Shown here: piece by piece, positions 19,401 to 30,428 of the stretch | Position numbering within the stretch: position 1 is the stretch's first letter | Layout: each line of letters starts with the position of its first letter | Assembly: GCA_947471745.1 (NCBI GenBank) | Contig: CANJKZ010000116.1 | Location: 248,001-312,000 of the forward strand | Source: Closterium sp. Naga37s-1 | Lineage: Eukaryota > Streptophyta > Zygnematophyceae > Desmidiales > Closteriaceae | DNA: 64,000 bases | Direction of reading: 5' to 3' | The notes under the pieces: model-generated | Database searches by the model: none | Seen by the model: the letters and a program-made list of their open reading frames with translations, nothing else | Told to the model about the DNA's origin: nothing | Program-made: the position numbers and the translations under genes

Positions 19401-19530
19401 TGTTAGAATCAGGAACGGAATGAATGAACTAGGAAGCAGGTGGGTACAAGTAGGAAACCTAAAAGTGTTGTACCCTATAAGAACTACCCCACTACAGCCT
19501 AAACAGACTATAGCATATATAAGTTTGACA
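19401..19530 (-). repeat. element B 3' LTR
   Basis: Pair of 26638-26767; starts TGTTAGAATCAGG, ends AAGTTTGACA (plus strand). Confidence 0.95.
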
Positions 19531-19756
19531 CACCCCCATAGGCAAATAGGGGAGAACAAGAGGTCACAAGACCAGTCAAGAAGGCAAAGCAAGCTCAGGG
19601 TGGATCGCAAAGTCACCATGCAGTCTGAGCACAAGCGAAGGGCCACAAGGCCAGTTCACATGCAGAGTTATATAAAGAAAGCCAACAATACAGTGAACAC
19701 AACCTAGCAAGTGTAAGCATGTAGGTATATGTATATAGAGTACAGTACAAGCAGAG
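19531..19756 (-). other. element B polypurine tract and 3' UTR
   Basis: CCCCCAT adjoins the LTR. The second arm of the usual hairpin is degraded here (AATAGGGG instead of AGTGGGGG). The rest matches the 3' UTRs of A and C. Confidence 0.8.
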
Positions 19757-20332
19757 TCAAGAAGTAAGCAAGTGAGGCACAGTAGGTACAAGGCCTAGAA
19801 CAGTACAGAAACGCTGATGATCACAAGGCCGAAGTGCCTTGGTGAAAACATCAGCAGTGTTGGCCTGAGAGGCCACGTGAGCAAGACGAAGCTGGCCACG
19901 CTGCTGCAGCTCTCGAGCAAGGAAGTAGCGCAGAGCAATGTGCTTCGTTCTGTGCTCCAGTATGTGCTCCTGACACAAGGCCAGCATGGCCTTGTTGTCG
20001 ATGTACAGAACTGGAGGAGAACGAGGCGCCTCTCCCAAGTCGGTCAGCAGGTAGGTGAGCGAGCGTAGCTCCTGTGCAGCCATGGCCCCAGCGTAGATCT
20101 CAGCCTCACAACTGGAGCTGAGAACAGAAGAAGAGCAGGTAGACCGCCAAGAGACAGAACCGGAGCCAAGACTGAAGGTGTAACCCTGTAACGACCGCTG
20201 CGTAGCCAAGTCGTCAACCCACTCGAGCCCGTCCTCCAAGCACGAGCCCCATGCCCGATGTACTGCACAAGTAGCGCAACACCCTCTTCGCAGCATCCCA
20301 GTGCACCTTTCGGTGCCTACCGGGAGCCACAT
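19757..20332 (-). pseudogene. element B RNase H
   Basis: The frame covers DDLATQRSLQGYTFSLGSGS, SSSCEAEIYAGAM, VLYIDNKAMLALCQEH and ADVFTKALRPCDH. A deletion of about 30 bp near 20220 joins GRARVG to the WVDDL segment and removes the GHADAS block with the first catalytic Asp. The protein could not degrade RNA. Confidence 0.8.
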
Positions 20333-21735
20333 AGCGAGCCAAAAGGCTGAGAGGGTATGCGAGGTCAGGTCGTGTGCAAGTCATCAGGTACATGAGGCAG
20401 CCCACAAGCTCAGGATACGGGCCACTCGGCTCTACGGACTCGTCCGAAGGTGGAGCTGAGAGCGAGTAACCGGTAGGCAGAGGAGTGGACTGTGGCGAGG
20501 AGTACGTGAAGCCGAAGCGCTGAAGGACCTGGTGCACCATGTGTGACTGAGTCAAGGTAATGGTGCGCTGTGCTCTGTCCCGGGTGATCCGCAAGCCAAG
20601 ATATTTTGTCAGCTCCCCCAGGTCGGTGCACGTGTGTCTCTTCTGCAGCTCGGACTTCACGTGGGCGAGTGCCTCAGTGTCAGCAGTAGAGAAGACAGGG
20701 TCGTCTACGTACACGAGAACGTAGAACGGCGGCAGACTGGTGTCAGTGCCACTCACGGGGTGCCTGGCGGAGACCGTAGACTAGCCGGCGGAGGCTCCAC
20801 TGTGTACAAGCAGGAAACGACCCAGTGAAGCCTGGTGGGCGGCGCAACCAGATCTCCTCGTGCAGGCTGCCCTGGAGGAAGGCTGTGCTGAAGTCAAGCG
20901 AGTGGAGCTCGTAGTCACGCTGAGCAGCTACGTGCAGCAGTACCCGAAGAGTGGTCATCTTTGGGGTAGGGGAGAAGGTCTGGAAGAAGTCAACTCCCTG
21001 TTACTGACTGAAGCCACGTGCAACGTAACGTGCCTTGAAGGCAGGCGGAGAACCCGGCGGCCGCATCACCCTGAAGATCCACATGCCACTGACGATGTTC
21101 GCCCCAGGTGGGGGAACCTCGTCTACGTAGGTGCCTGTGGACTTCCAGGAAGCCATCTCGGCGTCCATGGCTGCCTACCACTGAGAGGAGTAGGGACCCT
21201 CTATCGCCTCTGCGTAAGAGCGCGGGGTCGGGATGTCTGGTGCATCCGGGTCTCCCTCAGGGGCAAGCAGCATGGACACGAGATGAGGTACAGCAGCGGC
21301 AAAGCACTCAAACTCCTCCTGTCTGTCCTCAAGAACGTCCGTGCCAAGAGCGCACTCACCCCCGACGGGCGGAGGACAGACAGACGCAGACGCAGCAACA
21401 AGACTAGTGGCGTAGTCTAGGCGACAGGCTGCAGCAAAGTCAACAAGCTCAGCAACGAGAGCAGACGCAGCAGAGGACTCAAACAGAGGGTTAGAGACAG
21501 CAGTGGCCAGGAAGCGCGTGACAGTAGGACTAGCAGCACGAAGGGAGTCAGACTCAGGTTCTCCAAGTGCAGGAAGAGAGGACGCAGGAGGAGAGGGCAG
21601 AGGGACACGCTGTGAAGCAGTGGAAGGATGCAGTGTCATAGAGTGAGTGCCAGGGACAGGAGGAGGACGCGGACGCAAAACACGACCAGCACGAGCTGTG
21701 CGGACAGGTGACGCAGCACGAGACACAGGCGACAC
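20214..21735 (-). pseudogene. element B reverse transcriptase, broken
   Basis: Three pieces. 21175-21735: Pro-rich linker, GGECALGTDVLEDRQEEFEC, PRSYAEAIEGPYSSQW, then TAG at a Gln codon. 20743-20958: MTTLRVLLHVAAQRDYELHS, LDFSTAFLQGS, VYGLRQAPREWH. 20214-20756: FYVLVYVDDPVFSTAD (catalytic YVDD intact) to HWDAAKRVLRYLCSTSG. About 74 bp present in element A are missing at about 20750, between two GTGC tetramers, and this removes the segment between REWH and the YVDD block. Another stop lies near 21004 (QGVD block). Confidence 0.8.
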
Positions 21736-23550
21736 AGGACGCGACTCAGGCTCACGACACTCCGTAAGACCTCTAGTCGGTCCAGAGTAAGGAGAAGGAC
21801 CAGGCAGCGGAGAGGACGGCTGTAACGGCGACTGTGACTGGACAGGCGGTGGACTCAGTAACGGAGGAGTAGGACCAGGAGAAGGCGGTAGACCAAGAAC
21901 CTACTGAAGGAGCGGAACGTAGTACCGCCGCGGCCGCGTAGCGCCTCCAGAAACAGCAGAGACAGCACCAGTACCTCCTCCAGCAGCTCTAGCACCAGTA
22001 GCACCTCCAGCAGCACCAGCACCAGCAGCACCTCCAGGAGCTCCAGCACCAGCAGCACCTCCAGCAGCTCCAGCACCAGTAGCACCTCCTGCAGCACCAG
22101 CACCAGCAGCACCTCCAGTAGCCCTTGCACAAGCAGCACCTCCAGTAGCTCCAGCACTAGCAGCACCTCCAGCAGCTCCAGCACCAGCTGCACCTCCAGC
22201 AGCTCCAGCACCAGCAGTACCTGCAGCAGCTCCAGCACCAGCAGCACCTCCAGCAGCTCCAGCACCAGCAGCACCTCCAGTAGCTCCAGCACCAGCAGCA
22301 CCTCCAGCAGCTCCAGCACTAGCAGCTCCAGTACCGCCAGTACGAACGCCTCCACGACCAGCGGCTCCAGCACCTGTAGCACCAGTAGCACGGCGACAGC
22401 GTCGAGCATACCACTCACGAAGCCGCTGCGAAGAGAGGGGCTCGCGCCGTAACGGGACACCCGGAGAACCTCCAGACTCAGCACACGCAGGCTCAGCACC
22501 CCAAGACGCAGCACCCCCAGAGTCAGCACCCTTAGGCTCCACACGCTCAGGCTCAGCACCCCCAGTCCCCGCACCCGCAGGCTCAGTACCCCTAGCAGCA
22601 CCTGAGTCGACAGCTACCTCGACCGGCTCGGCAGGGTCTACCTGAGACACACCTGAGGGGGCAGGACCCTGAGGGGGGAGGGGGTCTACGGGAGGAGTAC
22701 CTGGTACTAGGAAGAGTGGCCGGGGGGGGAGAGAGGCAACGCGGTAGGGAAAGAGACGGTTGTAAGACACCGACTCGTCAAACGTGACGTCCTGAGAGGA
22801 CAGAACACGACGCGAGGTGGGGTGGTCGAACTGCCACCCGGGTGCGTCAGGGGGGAAGCCAAGGAAGACACAGGGAAGAGCACGGGAGGACAGCTTGTCC
22901 GCTGAAGTATCCGCAGACGCATCGCCAACCTTCCCTGTCCACCTCAGAGTAGGTGTGGTCTTCGGCAAGGAGACACGAGGCTGAAGGTTGATCTGATGCG
23001 CCGCGTACTGAACCGCAAACGGCCACAGAAAATGGGGAGCAGCCGCATGGATCATGGACGTACGAGCGACGTCCATGACCATGCCAATGCGGCGCTCAGC
23101 AATCCCATTTTGCTGTGGGGAGGCCGGAAGCGTGAACGTCTGGCGGATGCCCTCCGCACGACAGAAGGCCCTCAGGAGGTCGGAGGAAAACTCACCACCT
23201 TTGTCTGAGTGCAGACGCAGAACAGGAAGGTCTGAGCCGAAACTCTCGCTGAGCTGGCGACGGGCACTGCGGATCCAGTCGATCAACACCTCAGGGACGT
23301 CACCCTTGCTGCACAAGGGGAAGACTGAGGTGTAACGCGATTAGTCATCAACGACCAGCAGGAATTAATGCTCGTGACCCTGTCCACGGACGCGGGCTGG
23401 GCCCCACACGTCCATGTGAAGAGTCTGCAGGGGAGCCTCGGTCGGAGGGAACAAAGAGGAGTGAGGAGCGGCGCGCTGCCGGCCCTCGAGACAGGGAACA
23501 CATGTGGGGGCAGGCCCCGGAGGAAGGGGAGGAAGGCACCGGGGGAGACC
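21736..23550 (-). pseudogene. element B integrase and Ala/Gly-rich linker
   Basis: From the stop at 23551 the frame holds the CxxC of the zinc module (CVPCLEG) and LHMDVWGPARV, with two stops near the VVDD block. The long frame 21901-23316 then reads KGDVPEVLIDWIRSARRQL, LRLHSDKGGEFSSDLLRAF, NGIAERRIGMVMDVARTSMI (catalytic Glu intact). A segment is missing in GKVGDAS-ADTSADKL (about 21 residues) relative to A. The linker follows: GGAEP repeats, SSQRLREWYARRCRR, and about 30 GAGAAGGA-type repeats at 21960-22330. Confidence 0.8.
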
Positions 23551-25143
23551 CTAGACAAGGGTACAGTAGGCCATGCCTCGAAGACGAGGCAGGGAGGGGT
23601 GACCAAGGCGGTGATGCCACAGGAGAGTCTCGTGTGTCAGAGGACGACACGAGCAGGGGGCAGACGCAGGACTAGACCTGGACGCAGCAGCAAACACCTG
23701 ACGAGACGCTGCTACCTGACCAGACGCAGAGACCGGAGGGGGCGCAGTAGTCAGTGAGTAGAGACTCGACCCAGGCCGACGGGTGAACGTGGCCAGGTGG
23801 CGCCCCGTCCGAGAGCAAGTGCAGTGGGTCACACACTGACCTCCAAGGGCGAACTGGTCAACCCACGCATCCTGGAGGTCAGCACCACTCTCCAAGTTCG
23901 TAGAGAACGAGGGGAGGTGGAGTCCCGACAGCAAGCCCGACGGGGCCGCAGGACACGGTAGAACCGTGGAAGAGTGCGCAAGGACTAGGCCCCCAGAGGG
24001 GTCAGCCAGGGAGACTGCTACAGGCCGATTGAGAGGCGTGAGCGTGGTGCTGTCTTGAAAGAAAGAGCGCGAAGCACCAGAGTCAAGTGTGAAAGTGTGC
24101 AAGGCCTCAGTAGGTGGAGTACCAGAGAGAGCAGACTCACCAGCACCTGGAGCAGCAGACACACTAGTACCTGGAGAAGCAGACGCACTAGCACCTAGAG
24201 CAGCAGCCGCAATGCCCGGGTCGGGCGGGACACTCAGGTAACAGTCACCCTCCGCACTATCAGTCAAAGCATACATGGCAGCAAGGATAGCATCGAAATC
24301 AAGATCAAAGATAGCCACATTCTGCCTAAGCAGATCACCCCAGCGAGGGAGCTCAACAGCGTCAGGAAACTGGGCGCGCCAGGCGTCAGTCAGGTGACCG
24401 AAGCAGCGCTGCACAGTGTGTGACAGCCCGCACGTCTCCCCACGACGACTGCCACTGCGAAGAACGTAAGTGCAGGGACCAGCACCCCCAGACCTCCCAC
24501 GCCCAGCGTACCACTCACGAAGCTGCTGGGCCGACGGGGTCTCACGGGAACGCGGCTGCTGCTGGCGCTGGCTACTACCAAAGCCTCCACGCTGCGCGGC
24601 TGCACCTCGACCAGCACCATCGCCACCACCACCGCCACCTCCGCCACCGCTGCCGCTGCCTCCACCACCGCTGCCGCTGCCTCCGCCACCTCCGTCGCTG
24701 CCTCCACCATCGCCACCGCCGCCACTGAAGCCCCCACTCCCGGCACCACCCCCACCTCCACCGCCACCCCCTCCGCCTCCTCCACCGCCTCCGCCGCCGC
24801 CCCCTCCGTCCCCCCCACCACCCTTGCTCCCCTTGCCCTTGCTGTTGCGGCGTCTCCCACTAGGGGCAGACGCAGCACGGACCTCCTCAGTGCCAACGAG
24901 GTCGACAGCAGCAGCAGAGGCAACAGAGGGGAGAAGGGGGACAGGGGAACACCCCTTAAAGAAAGGGGTGCCTTGGTCGCTGCGAGAAGCACCTACAGCT
25001 AAGATACTCTTCTCAGCTGCAGCTAGGCGCTCCTCTAGCAAGTCGAGAGTGAGCTCGGTGGGGCAAAGGGAGAGAAAGTGGTCCCTGACTGAAGAAAGGG
25101 AGTCAGGGAGGCGGGTGACTAGGTAGTAAAGGGCGATGTACAT
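23551..25143 (-). pseudogene. element B gag C-terminal half, retropepsin, pre-integrase
   Basis: 530 open codons. Order: MYIALYYLVTRLPDSL, FFKGCSPVPLLPSVAS, RRRNSKGKGSKGGGG then a long Gly tract, SAQQLREWYAGRGRSGG, the knuckle C-X13-C-X3-H-X4-C (CTYVLRSGSRRGETCGLSHT and on), the acidic TDSAEGDCY segment, retropepsin FTLDSGASRSFFQDSTTL, LHLPSFSTNLESGADLQ, and LLWHHRLGHPSLPRLRG (the two His of the integrase zinc module). It ends at a TAG where the family has Ser (LVSGLP). This is the best preserved gag-protease stretch of the family together with those of C and H. Confidence 0.85.
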
Positions 25144-25613
25144 GGGGGGGGGTTCTTGGCACAGAACTCAGTGGGAAGGGCAGCGCGGTAGCGGGCGTCA
25201 CTAGTGCGGAGGTGAGCAGTGAGGTCAGCGACTGTGGTTAAGGCGGCAAGGTCAGGGAAAAGGTACGGCAGCATGAGGCGGCTGAGGGCAGCAGTGGCAG
25301 GGGAGGAGTAGCGCGCAACTACAGCGTCGTACAAAGACTTAGCAGTCTTGTACTGGCCAAAATGCGCGCGCTCAGCAGGCGGCAGGTGACTACGAACAGC
25401 AAGGCAAGCAACAGCGTCACGAGTGGTCCACTGCGAGCAAACAGTACTGTCAGCAGTGGCAGCAGGAGCAGTGGAGACACCGGTCGTGTGATCGAAAAGG
25501 GAGACCCCATCCCTAGAGTCACACTGAAGAAAGAGCTGCAGGTCGTCAACCCACACATCAAACTCAATTGCACGCCCCTCAGCATCAAAGGTGAGAACAG
25601 AGGGGCTAGCCAT
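25119..25613 (-). pseudogene. element B gag N-terminal domain
   Basis: Starts MASPSVLTFDAEGRAIEFDV at 25613 and shares all gag blocks with A (WVDDLQLFLQCDS, LMLPYLFPDL). At the KNPPPMYI block the C run is one base short: nine G on the plus strand at 25144-25152 against ten in A. The frame thereby shifts and ends in PPCTSPFTT; the correct frame continues in 23551-25143. One missing base in a homopolymer could be a real mutation or a sequencing error. Confidence 0.85.
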
Positions 25614-26625
25614 AGTAGCAGTAGCAGCAGGAGCAGCAGGAGCAGCAGAGGCAGCAGAAGCAGAAGTGGCAGCAGGCGCAGTGCAAGGAGAAGGGCAGCG
25701 CGGCTCGGTTCGGCAGCGCGGTTCGGCTGGGCTGCGCAGCTCGGAGGGGCGGCGCGGCTCGGCTGGGCGGCGCGTCTCGGCTGGGCGGCGCGGCTCGGTT
25801 CTTGGCGGCGCGGCGCGGCAGCAGGCGGTGCGGCGCAGCAGGGCAGCAGGTGGCGGGGTGGCGCGGGTGCTTACCAGGGGCGGGTGCAGGGCAGGGCCGC
25901 AGCTGGAGGTTTTAGGTCAGGGCCGCGGCAGGGGGCGGCTGTAGGGCAGGGCCGCGACCGGGGGCGGCTGCAGGACAGAGCCGCAGCAGGCGGCCGTGCT
26001 GTGACAGGGGGCCGGAATTGGCGGTCGCCGGGCGGCAAGAGGGGCTGTGACGGGCGGCGAAGGGGCCGCCGTGCGGCTAAGGGCCGTGACGGGCGGCTAA
26101 GGGGCCAGCGGGCGGCTAAGGGGCCGACAGACGGCAAAGGGGGGGCCAGCAACGGGCGGCGAAGGGGCCGACGGGCGGCTAAGGGGCCGCGACGGGCGGC
26201 TAAGGGGCCGACGGGCGGCGAAGGGGCCGTGACGGGCGGCTAAGGGGCCGACGACGGGCGGCTAAGGGGCCGTGACGAGCGGCGAAAAGGGGCCGACGGG
26301 CGGCCCGCGACGGTCGGCTAAGGGGCCGACGGGCGGCTAAGGGGATGACGGGCGGCGAAGGGGACGTGACGGGCGGTTAAGGGGCCGACGACGGGTGGCT
26401 AAGGGGCCGTGACGGGCGGCGAAAGGGGCCGACGGCAGCTAAAGGGGGCCGACGGGCGGCTAAGGGGCCGCGACGGGCGGCTAAGGGGCCGACGGGCGGC
26501 TAAGAGGCCGTGACGGGCGGCTAAGGGGCCGATAGGCGGCAAAGGCAGGGCGCGATGCGCGCTTCGGGCAGGGCAGGAGAAATTTCGTGGTGGGCCCTAA
26601 ATAAAACGTTCCCACTAGGGAACGT
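25614..26625 (-). repeat. element B leader with GC-rich tandem repeats
   Basis: Repeats of GGGGCCGACGGGCGGCTAA type dominate 25980-26560. GTGGTGGGCCC lies at 26587-26597 and hairpin GTTCCC-ACTA-GGGAAC at 26608-26623 next to the primer site. AGCAGCAGGAGCAGCAG near the gag start. Non-coding. Confidence 0.85.
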
Positions 26626-26637
26626 GCTCTGATACCA
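26626..26637 (-). promoter_or_regulatory. element B primer-binding site
   Basis: TGGTATCAGAGC on the element strand, perfect match to the classical plant initiator-Met tRNA site, abutting the 5' LTR. Confidence 0.92.
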
Positions 26638-26767
26638 TGTTAGAATCACGAACGGAATGAATGAACTAGGAAGCAGGTGGGTACAAGTAGGAAACCTAAA
26701 AGTGTTGTACCCTATAAGAACTACCCCACTACAGCCTAAACAGACAATAGCATATAAAAGTTTGACA
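26638..26767 (-). repeat. element B 5' LTR
   Basis: Pair of 19401-19530, followed by AAGGC. Confidence 0.95.
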
Positions 26768-26772
26768 AAGGC

Positions 26773-26878
26773 CAGTTCACATGCAGATATATATATAAAA
26801 GAGAACAAACAATACAGTGATCATACCCTAGCAAGTGCAAGAATGCAGGTATATATATAGATCACAGTACAAACAAAG
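26773..26878 (-). other. element C 3' UTR, right part
   Basis: Continues the sequence interrupted at 19395; contains TATATATATA and joins the RNase H stop. Confidence 0.85.
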
Positions 26879-27150
26879 TCACGCAGTAAGCAAGTGAGGC
26901 AAAGTAGGCACAAGGCCTAACACAGTAGAGAAGCGCTGATGATCACCAGGCAGAAATGCCTTGGTGAATATATCAGCAGTGTTGGCCCTAGTGGCCACGT
27001 ACGCAAGACGAAGCTGGCCACGCTGCTGCAACTCTCGAGCAAGGAAGTATCGCAAAGCGATGTGCTTCGTTCTGTGCTCCAGTCTGTGCTCCTGACACAA
27101 GGCAATCATGGCCTTGTTGTCTACGTACAGAACTAGAGGCGAACGAGGCG
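26879..27150 (-). pseudogene. element C RNase H C-terminal part
   Basis: MIALCQEHRLEHRTKHIALR, FLARELQQRGQLRLAYVATR and TADIFTKAFLPGDH are in this frame, separated from the RT frame by a short deletion at 27150 (LTDL-FASFASS instead of LTDLGE). The final residues match the ends of the A and H proteins. Confidence 0.8.
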
Positions 27151-29132
27151 AACAAGTCAGTCAGCAGGTAGGTGAGCCAGCGTAGCTCCTGTACAGCCAT
27201 GGCCCTAGCGTAGATCTCAGCCTCACAACTGGAGCTGAGAACCAAAGATGAGCGGGTAGACCGCCAGGAGACAGAGCCAGAGCCAAGGCTGAAGGTGTAA
27301 CCCTGTAATGTCCGCTGCGTAGCTGAGTCGTCAACCAAGGAAGCGTCTGCGTGACCCGTGAGGACAACTGGACCCCGTCCTCCAAGCACGAGCCCCATGC
27401 CCGACGTACTGCACAAGTAACGCAGTACCCTCTTCGCAGCATCCCAGTGCACCTTTCGGTGCCTGCCGGGAGACACGTAGCGAGCCAGGAGGCTGAGAGG
27501 GTACGCGAGGTCGGGTCGAGTGCACCTCATCAGGTACATGAGGCAACCCACAAGCTCTGGGTACGGACCACTCGACTCTACGGACTGGTCCGAAGATGGA
27601 GCTGAGAGCGAGTGGCCGGTAGACAGAGGAGTGGGGTGTGGCGAGGAGAACCGGAAGCCGAAGTGCTGAAGGACCTGGTGCAACATCTGTGACTGCGTCA
27701 GGGTAATGGTGCACCGAGCTCTGTCCCGGGTGATCTGCAAGCCGAGATAGCTGCACAGCTCACCCAGGTCAGTGCAGATGTGCCTCTTCTGCAGCTCCGA
27801 CTTCAAAAGAGTCAGTGCCTCAGTGTCAGCAGTGGCAAAGACGAGGTTGTCGACGTAGACAAGGACGTAGAACTGCGGCAGCGAGGTGCCGGTGCGTAGA
27901 AACAGCGACGGGTCAGCAGTAGCAAGAGCAAACCCAAGAGCCGCAAGTGTAGTCCTCAGTGTGTCGTGCCACTCGCAAGGCGCTTGACGGAGACCGTAGA
28001 CTGGCCGCCGAAGACTCCACTGAGTACCTGCAGGAAAAGACTCAGTGAAACCAGGTGGGCGGCGCAACCAGATCTCCTCGTGCAGGCTGCTCTGCAGGAA
28101 AGCTGTGCTGAAGTCCAGAGAGTGCAACTCGTAGTCACGCTGAGCAGCGACATGCAGCAACACCCGAAGAGTAGTCATCTTCGGGGTGGGGGAGAAGGTC
28201 TGGAGGTAGTCAACTCCCTGTCGCTGACTGAAGCCTCTAGCAACGTAACGCGCCTTGAAGGCAGGCGGAGAACCCGGCGGCCGCTTCACCCTGAAGATCC
28301 ACATGCCATCGACTATGTTCGCCCCAGGTGGGGGAACCTCGTCGACGTAGGTGCCTGTGGACTTCCAGGATGCCATCTCGGCATCCATGGCTGCCTGCCA
28401 GTGAGAGGAGTAAGGACCCGTAATCGCCTCTGCGTAAGAGCGCGGGGTCGGGATGTCTGGAGCATCTGGGTCTCCCTCAGGGGCAAGCAGCATGGAAGCG
28501 AAACGAGGTACAGCAGCTGCAAGACACTCAAAGTCCTCCTTCCTATCCTCAAGGACGTCCGCGCCAAGAGCACACTCACCCCCGAGAGACGGAGGACAGG
28601 CAGACACAGACTCAACAACTAGAGCAGTGGCGTAGTCAAGACAGCAGACAGCAGCAAAGTCAAGGAGCTCAGCAACGAGAGCAGACGCAGCAGCAGACTC
28701 AAAGGAAGGGTCAGTGACAACAGTGGCAAGGAGACGAGAGACAGTGGGACTGGCAGCACGAGCGCGGTCAGACTCAGGGTCAAGGACCTCAGGAAGAGAG
28801 GACTCAGGAGGAGCTAACAGAGGAATGCGTAGAGGAACAGAGGAAGGACGAAGGGTCATAGCGTGCGTGCCAGGGACAGGAGGAGGACGCGAACGAGGAA
28901 CGCGACGAGCAGAGCGAACATGCGAGACAGGACGAGACGCAGGCTCACGACGCTCTGTAAGACCGCCAGACTGCTCAGTGTAAGGAGAAGGAGCAGGCAG
29001 TGGAGAGGCTGGCTGTAACGACGGCTGCGACTGGTCAGGCGGGGGACACAGGAGGGGAGGAGTAAGGGCAGCTGAAGGCGGGGTACCAAGAAATTGCTGG
29101 AGCAGGGGAACGAAGTACGGCCGCGGCCGCAC
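26988..29132 (-). pseudogene. element C reverse transcriptase and RNase H
   Basis: 714 open codons, the longest RT frame of the family in the window. Order: Pro-rich linker, GGECALGADVLEDRKEDFEC, PRSYAEAITGPYSSHWQAAM, MWIFRVKRPPGS, VARGFSQRQGVDYLQTF, LHSLDFSTAFLQSS (first Asp present), VYGLRQAPCEWH, then LVYVDNLVFATAD. The catalytic YVDD is YVDN, the same change as in D. RNase H follows with GHADASLVDD (Asp present), SSSCEAEI and a frameshift at 27150. YVDN removes one of the two paired catalytic Asp residues, so the RT should be inactive unless Asn is tolerated. Confidence 0.85.
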
Positions 29133-30428
29133 AGTGGCACCAGGGTCAACAGCTCCAGCTCCTCCAGCTCTAGCACCTCCAACACCAGGGCTTCCAACTC
29201 CAGCGCCTCCTGCGTCAGGGCCACCAACTCTAGCTCCTCCAGCTCCAGCGCCACCAGCGCCAGTAGTACCAGACTCCGTAAGGTCTCCAGCTCAAGCACC
29301 TTCAACACCACCAGTCCCGGCAGCTCCAGTACCCCGGGTACGAGCACCTCCAGGACCAGTGGTCGCAGTACCTCCAGTAACACCAGCTCCAGCGGTAACT
29401 CCAGTACCTCCAGCTCCAGCAGCGCCAGCACCTCCAGCTCCAGAAGCTCCACTCCAAAGGCGCATACGTTGAACAAACCACTCACGCAACTGCTGCGGAG
29501 ACACTCTCGGTGAAGCACCAGTAGAACCTCCAGACGAAGCAGCACCCTGAGGCTCCGCACCTCCAGACTCCGCACCCTCCGACACAGCACCCCCAGGCTC
29601 AACACCCTCAGGCTCAGCACCCACAGGCTCACCACTCCCAGTCGCAACACCCCCAGGCTCAGCACCCCCAGTCTCAACACCCCCAGGCTCAGCACCCCCA
29701 GTCTCAGCACCCTCAGACTCCGCACCCCCAAGCTCCGCACCCCCAGACGCAGCACCTCGAGCAGCACCTGAGTCGACCGCTACATGAATAGGCGCAGCAC
29801 CAGGGAGAGGGTGTACTTGAGACACACCTGAGGGAGCAGGACCCTAGGGCGGGAGGGGGTCTACCGGAGGGGGACCGAGAGCAAGGAAGAGCGGCAGGGG
29901 CGGGGGAGGGGCAGAATGGTAGGGGAAGAGGCGGTAAAAGGGAACCGACTCGTCAAACGTGACGTCCTGAGAAGGGAAGACGCAGGGGATAGCACGGGGG
30001 GAGAGCTTGTCCGCTGACGTATCGCGAACAAAGGCACGAGATCCCCAGACCCGGAACACCGACGCATCGCCAACCTCCCCCGTCCAACGCAGTGTGGGCG
30101 AGGTCTCCGGCAAGGAGACACGGGGCCAGAGGTTGAGCTGATGCGCAGCGTACCGGAAAACAAACGGCCACAGAAAATGGGGAGCAACCGCATGGATCAT
30201 GGAGGTACGAGCGACCTCCATGACTAAGCCAATGCGGCGCTTTGCAATCCCTTTTTTCTGAGGGGAGTCCGGAAGCATGAACGACTGGAGAATGCCCTCC
30301 CCACGACAAAAGTCCCGCAAGAGGTTGGAGGAGAACTCACCACCTCTGTCAGAGTGCAGACGCAGGACAGGAAGGTCCTGGCCGAAAAACTCGCGGAGCT
30401 GGAGACGGACTGTGCGGATCCAAGGGAT
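29133..30428 (-). pseudogene. element C integrase core and linker
   Basis: After the TAG at 30429 the frame continues with LRLHSDRGGEFSSNLLRDF (second Asp present), then SPQKKGIAKRRIGLVMEVAR. The catalytic Glu of NGIAERR is Lys here, which should abolish strand transfer. LRWTGEVGDASVFRVWGSRA follows. The block between IPCVF and SQDVTF (about 20 residues) is deleted. The linker contains GGAEP-type pentapeptides, VSPQQLREWFVQRMRLW and Gly/Ala/Thr repeats, with a frameshift near 29830. Confidence 0.8.

Larger units (their letters stand above)
19401..26767 (-). mobile_element. element B: copia element inserted in the 3' UTR of C
   Basis: Bounded by 130-bp LTRs (19401-19530 and 26638-26767) with about 3 differences, and by AAGGC at 19396-19400 and 26768-26772. 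It is the innermost element of the stack and has the most similar LTR pair in it. Primer site intact; gag to pre-integrase almost open. RT and RNase H carry deletions. Confidence 0.95.
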
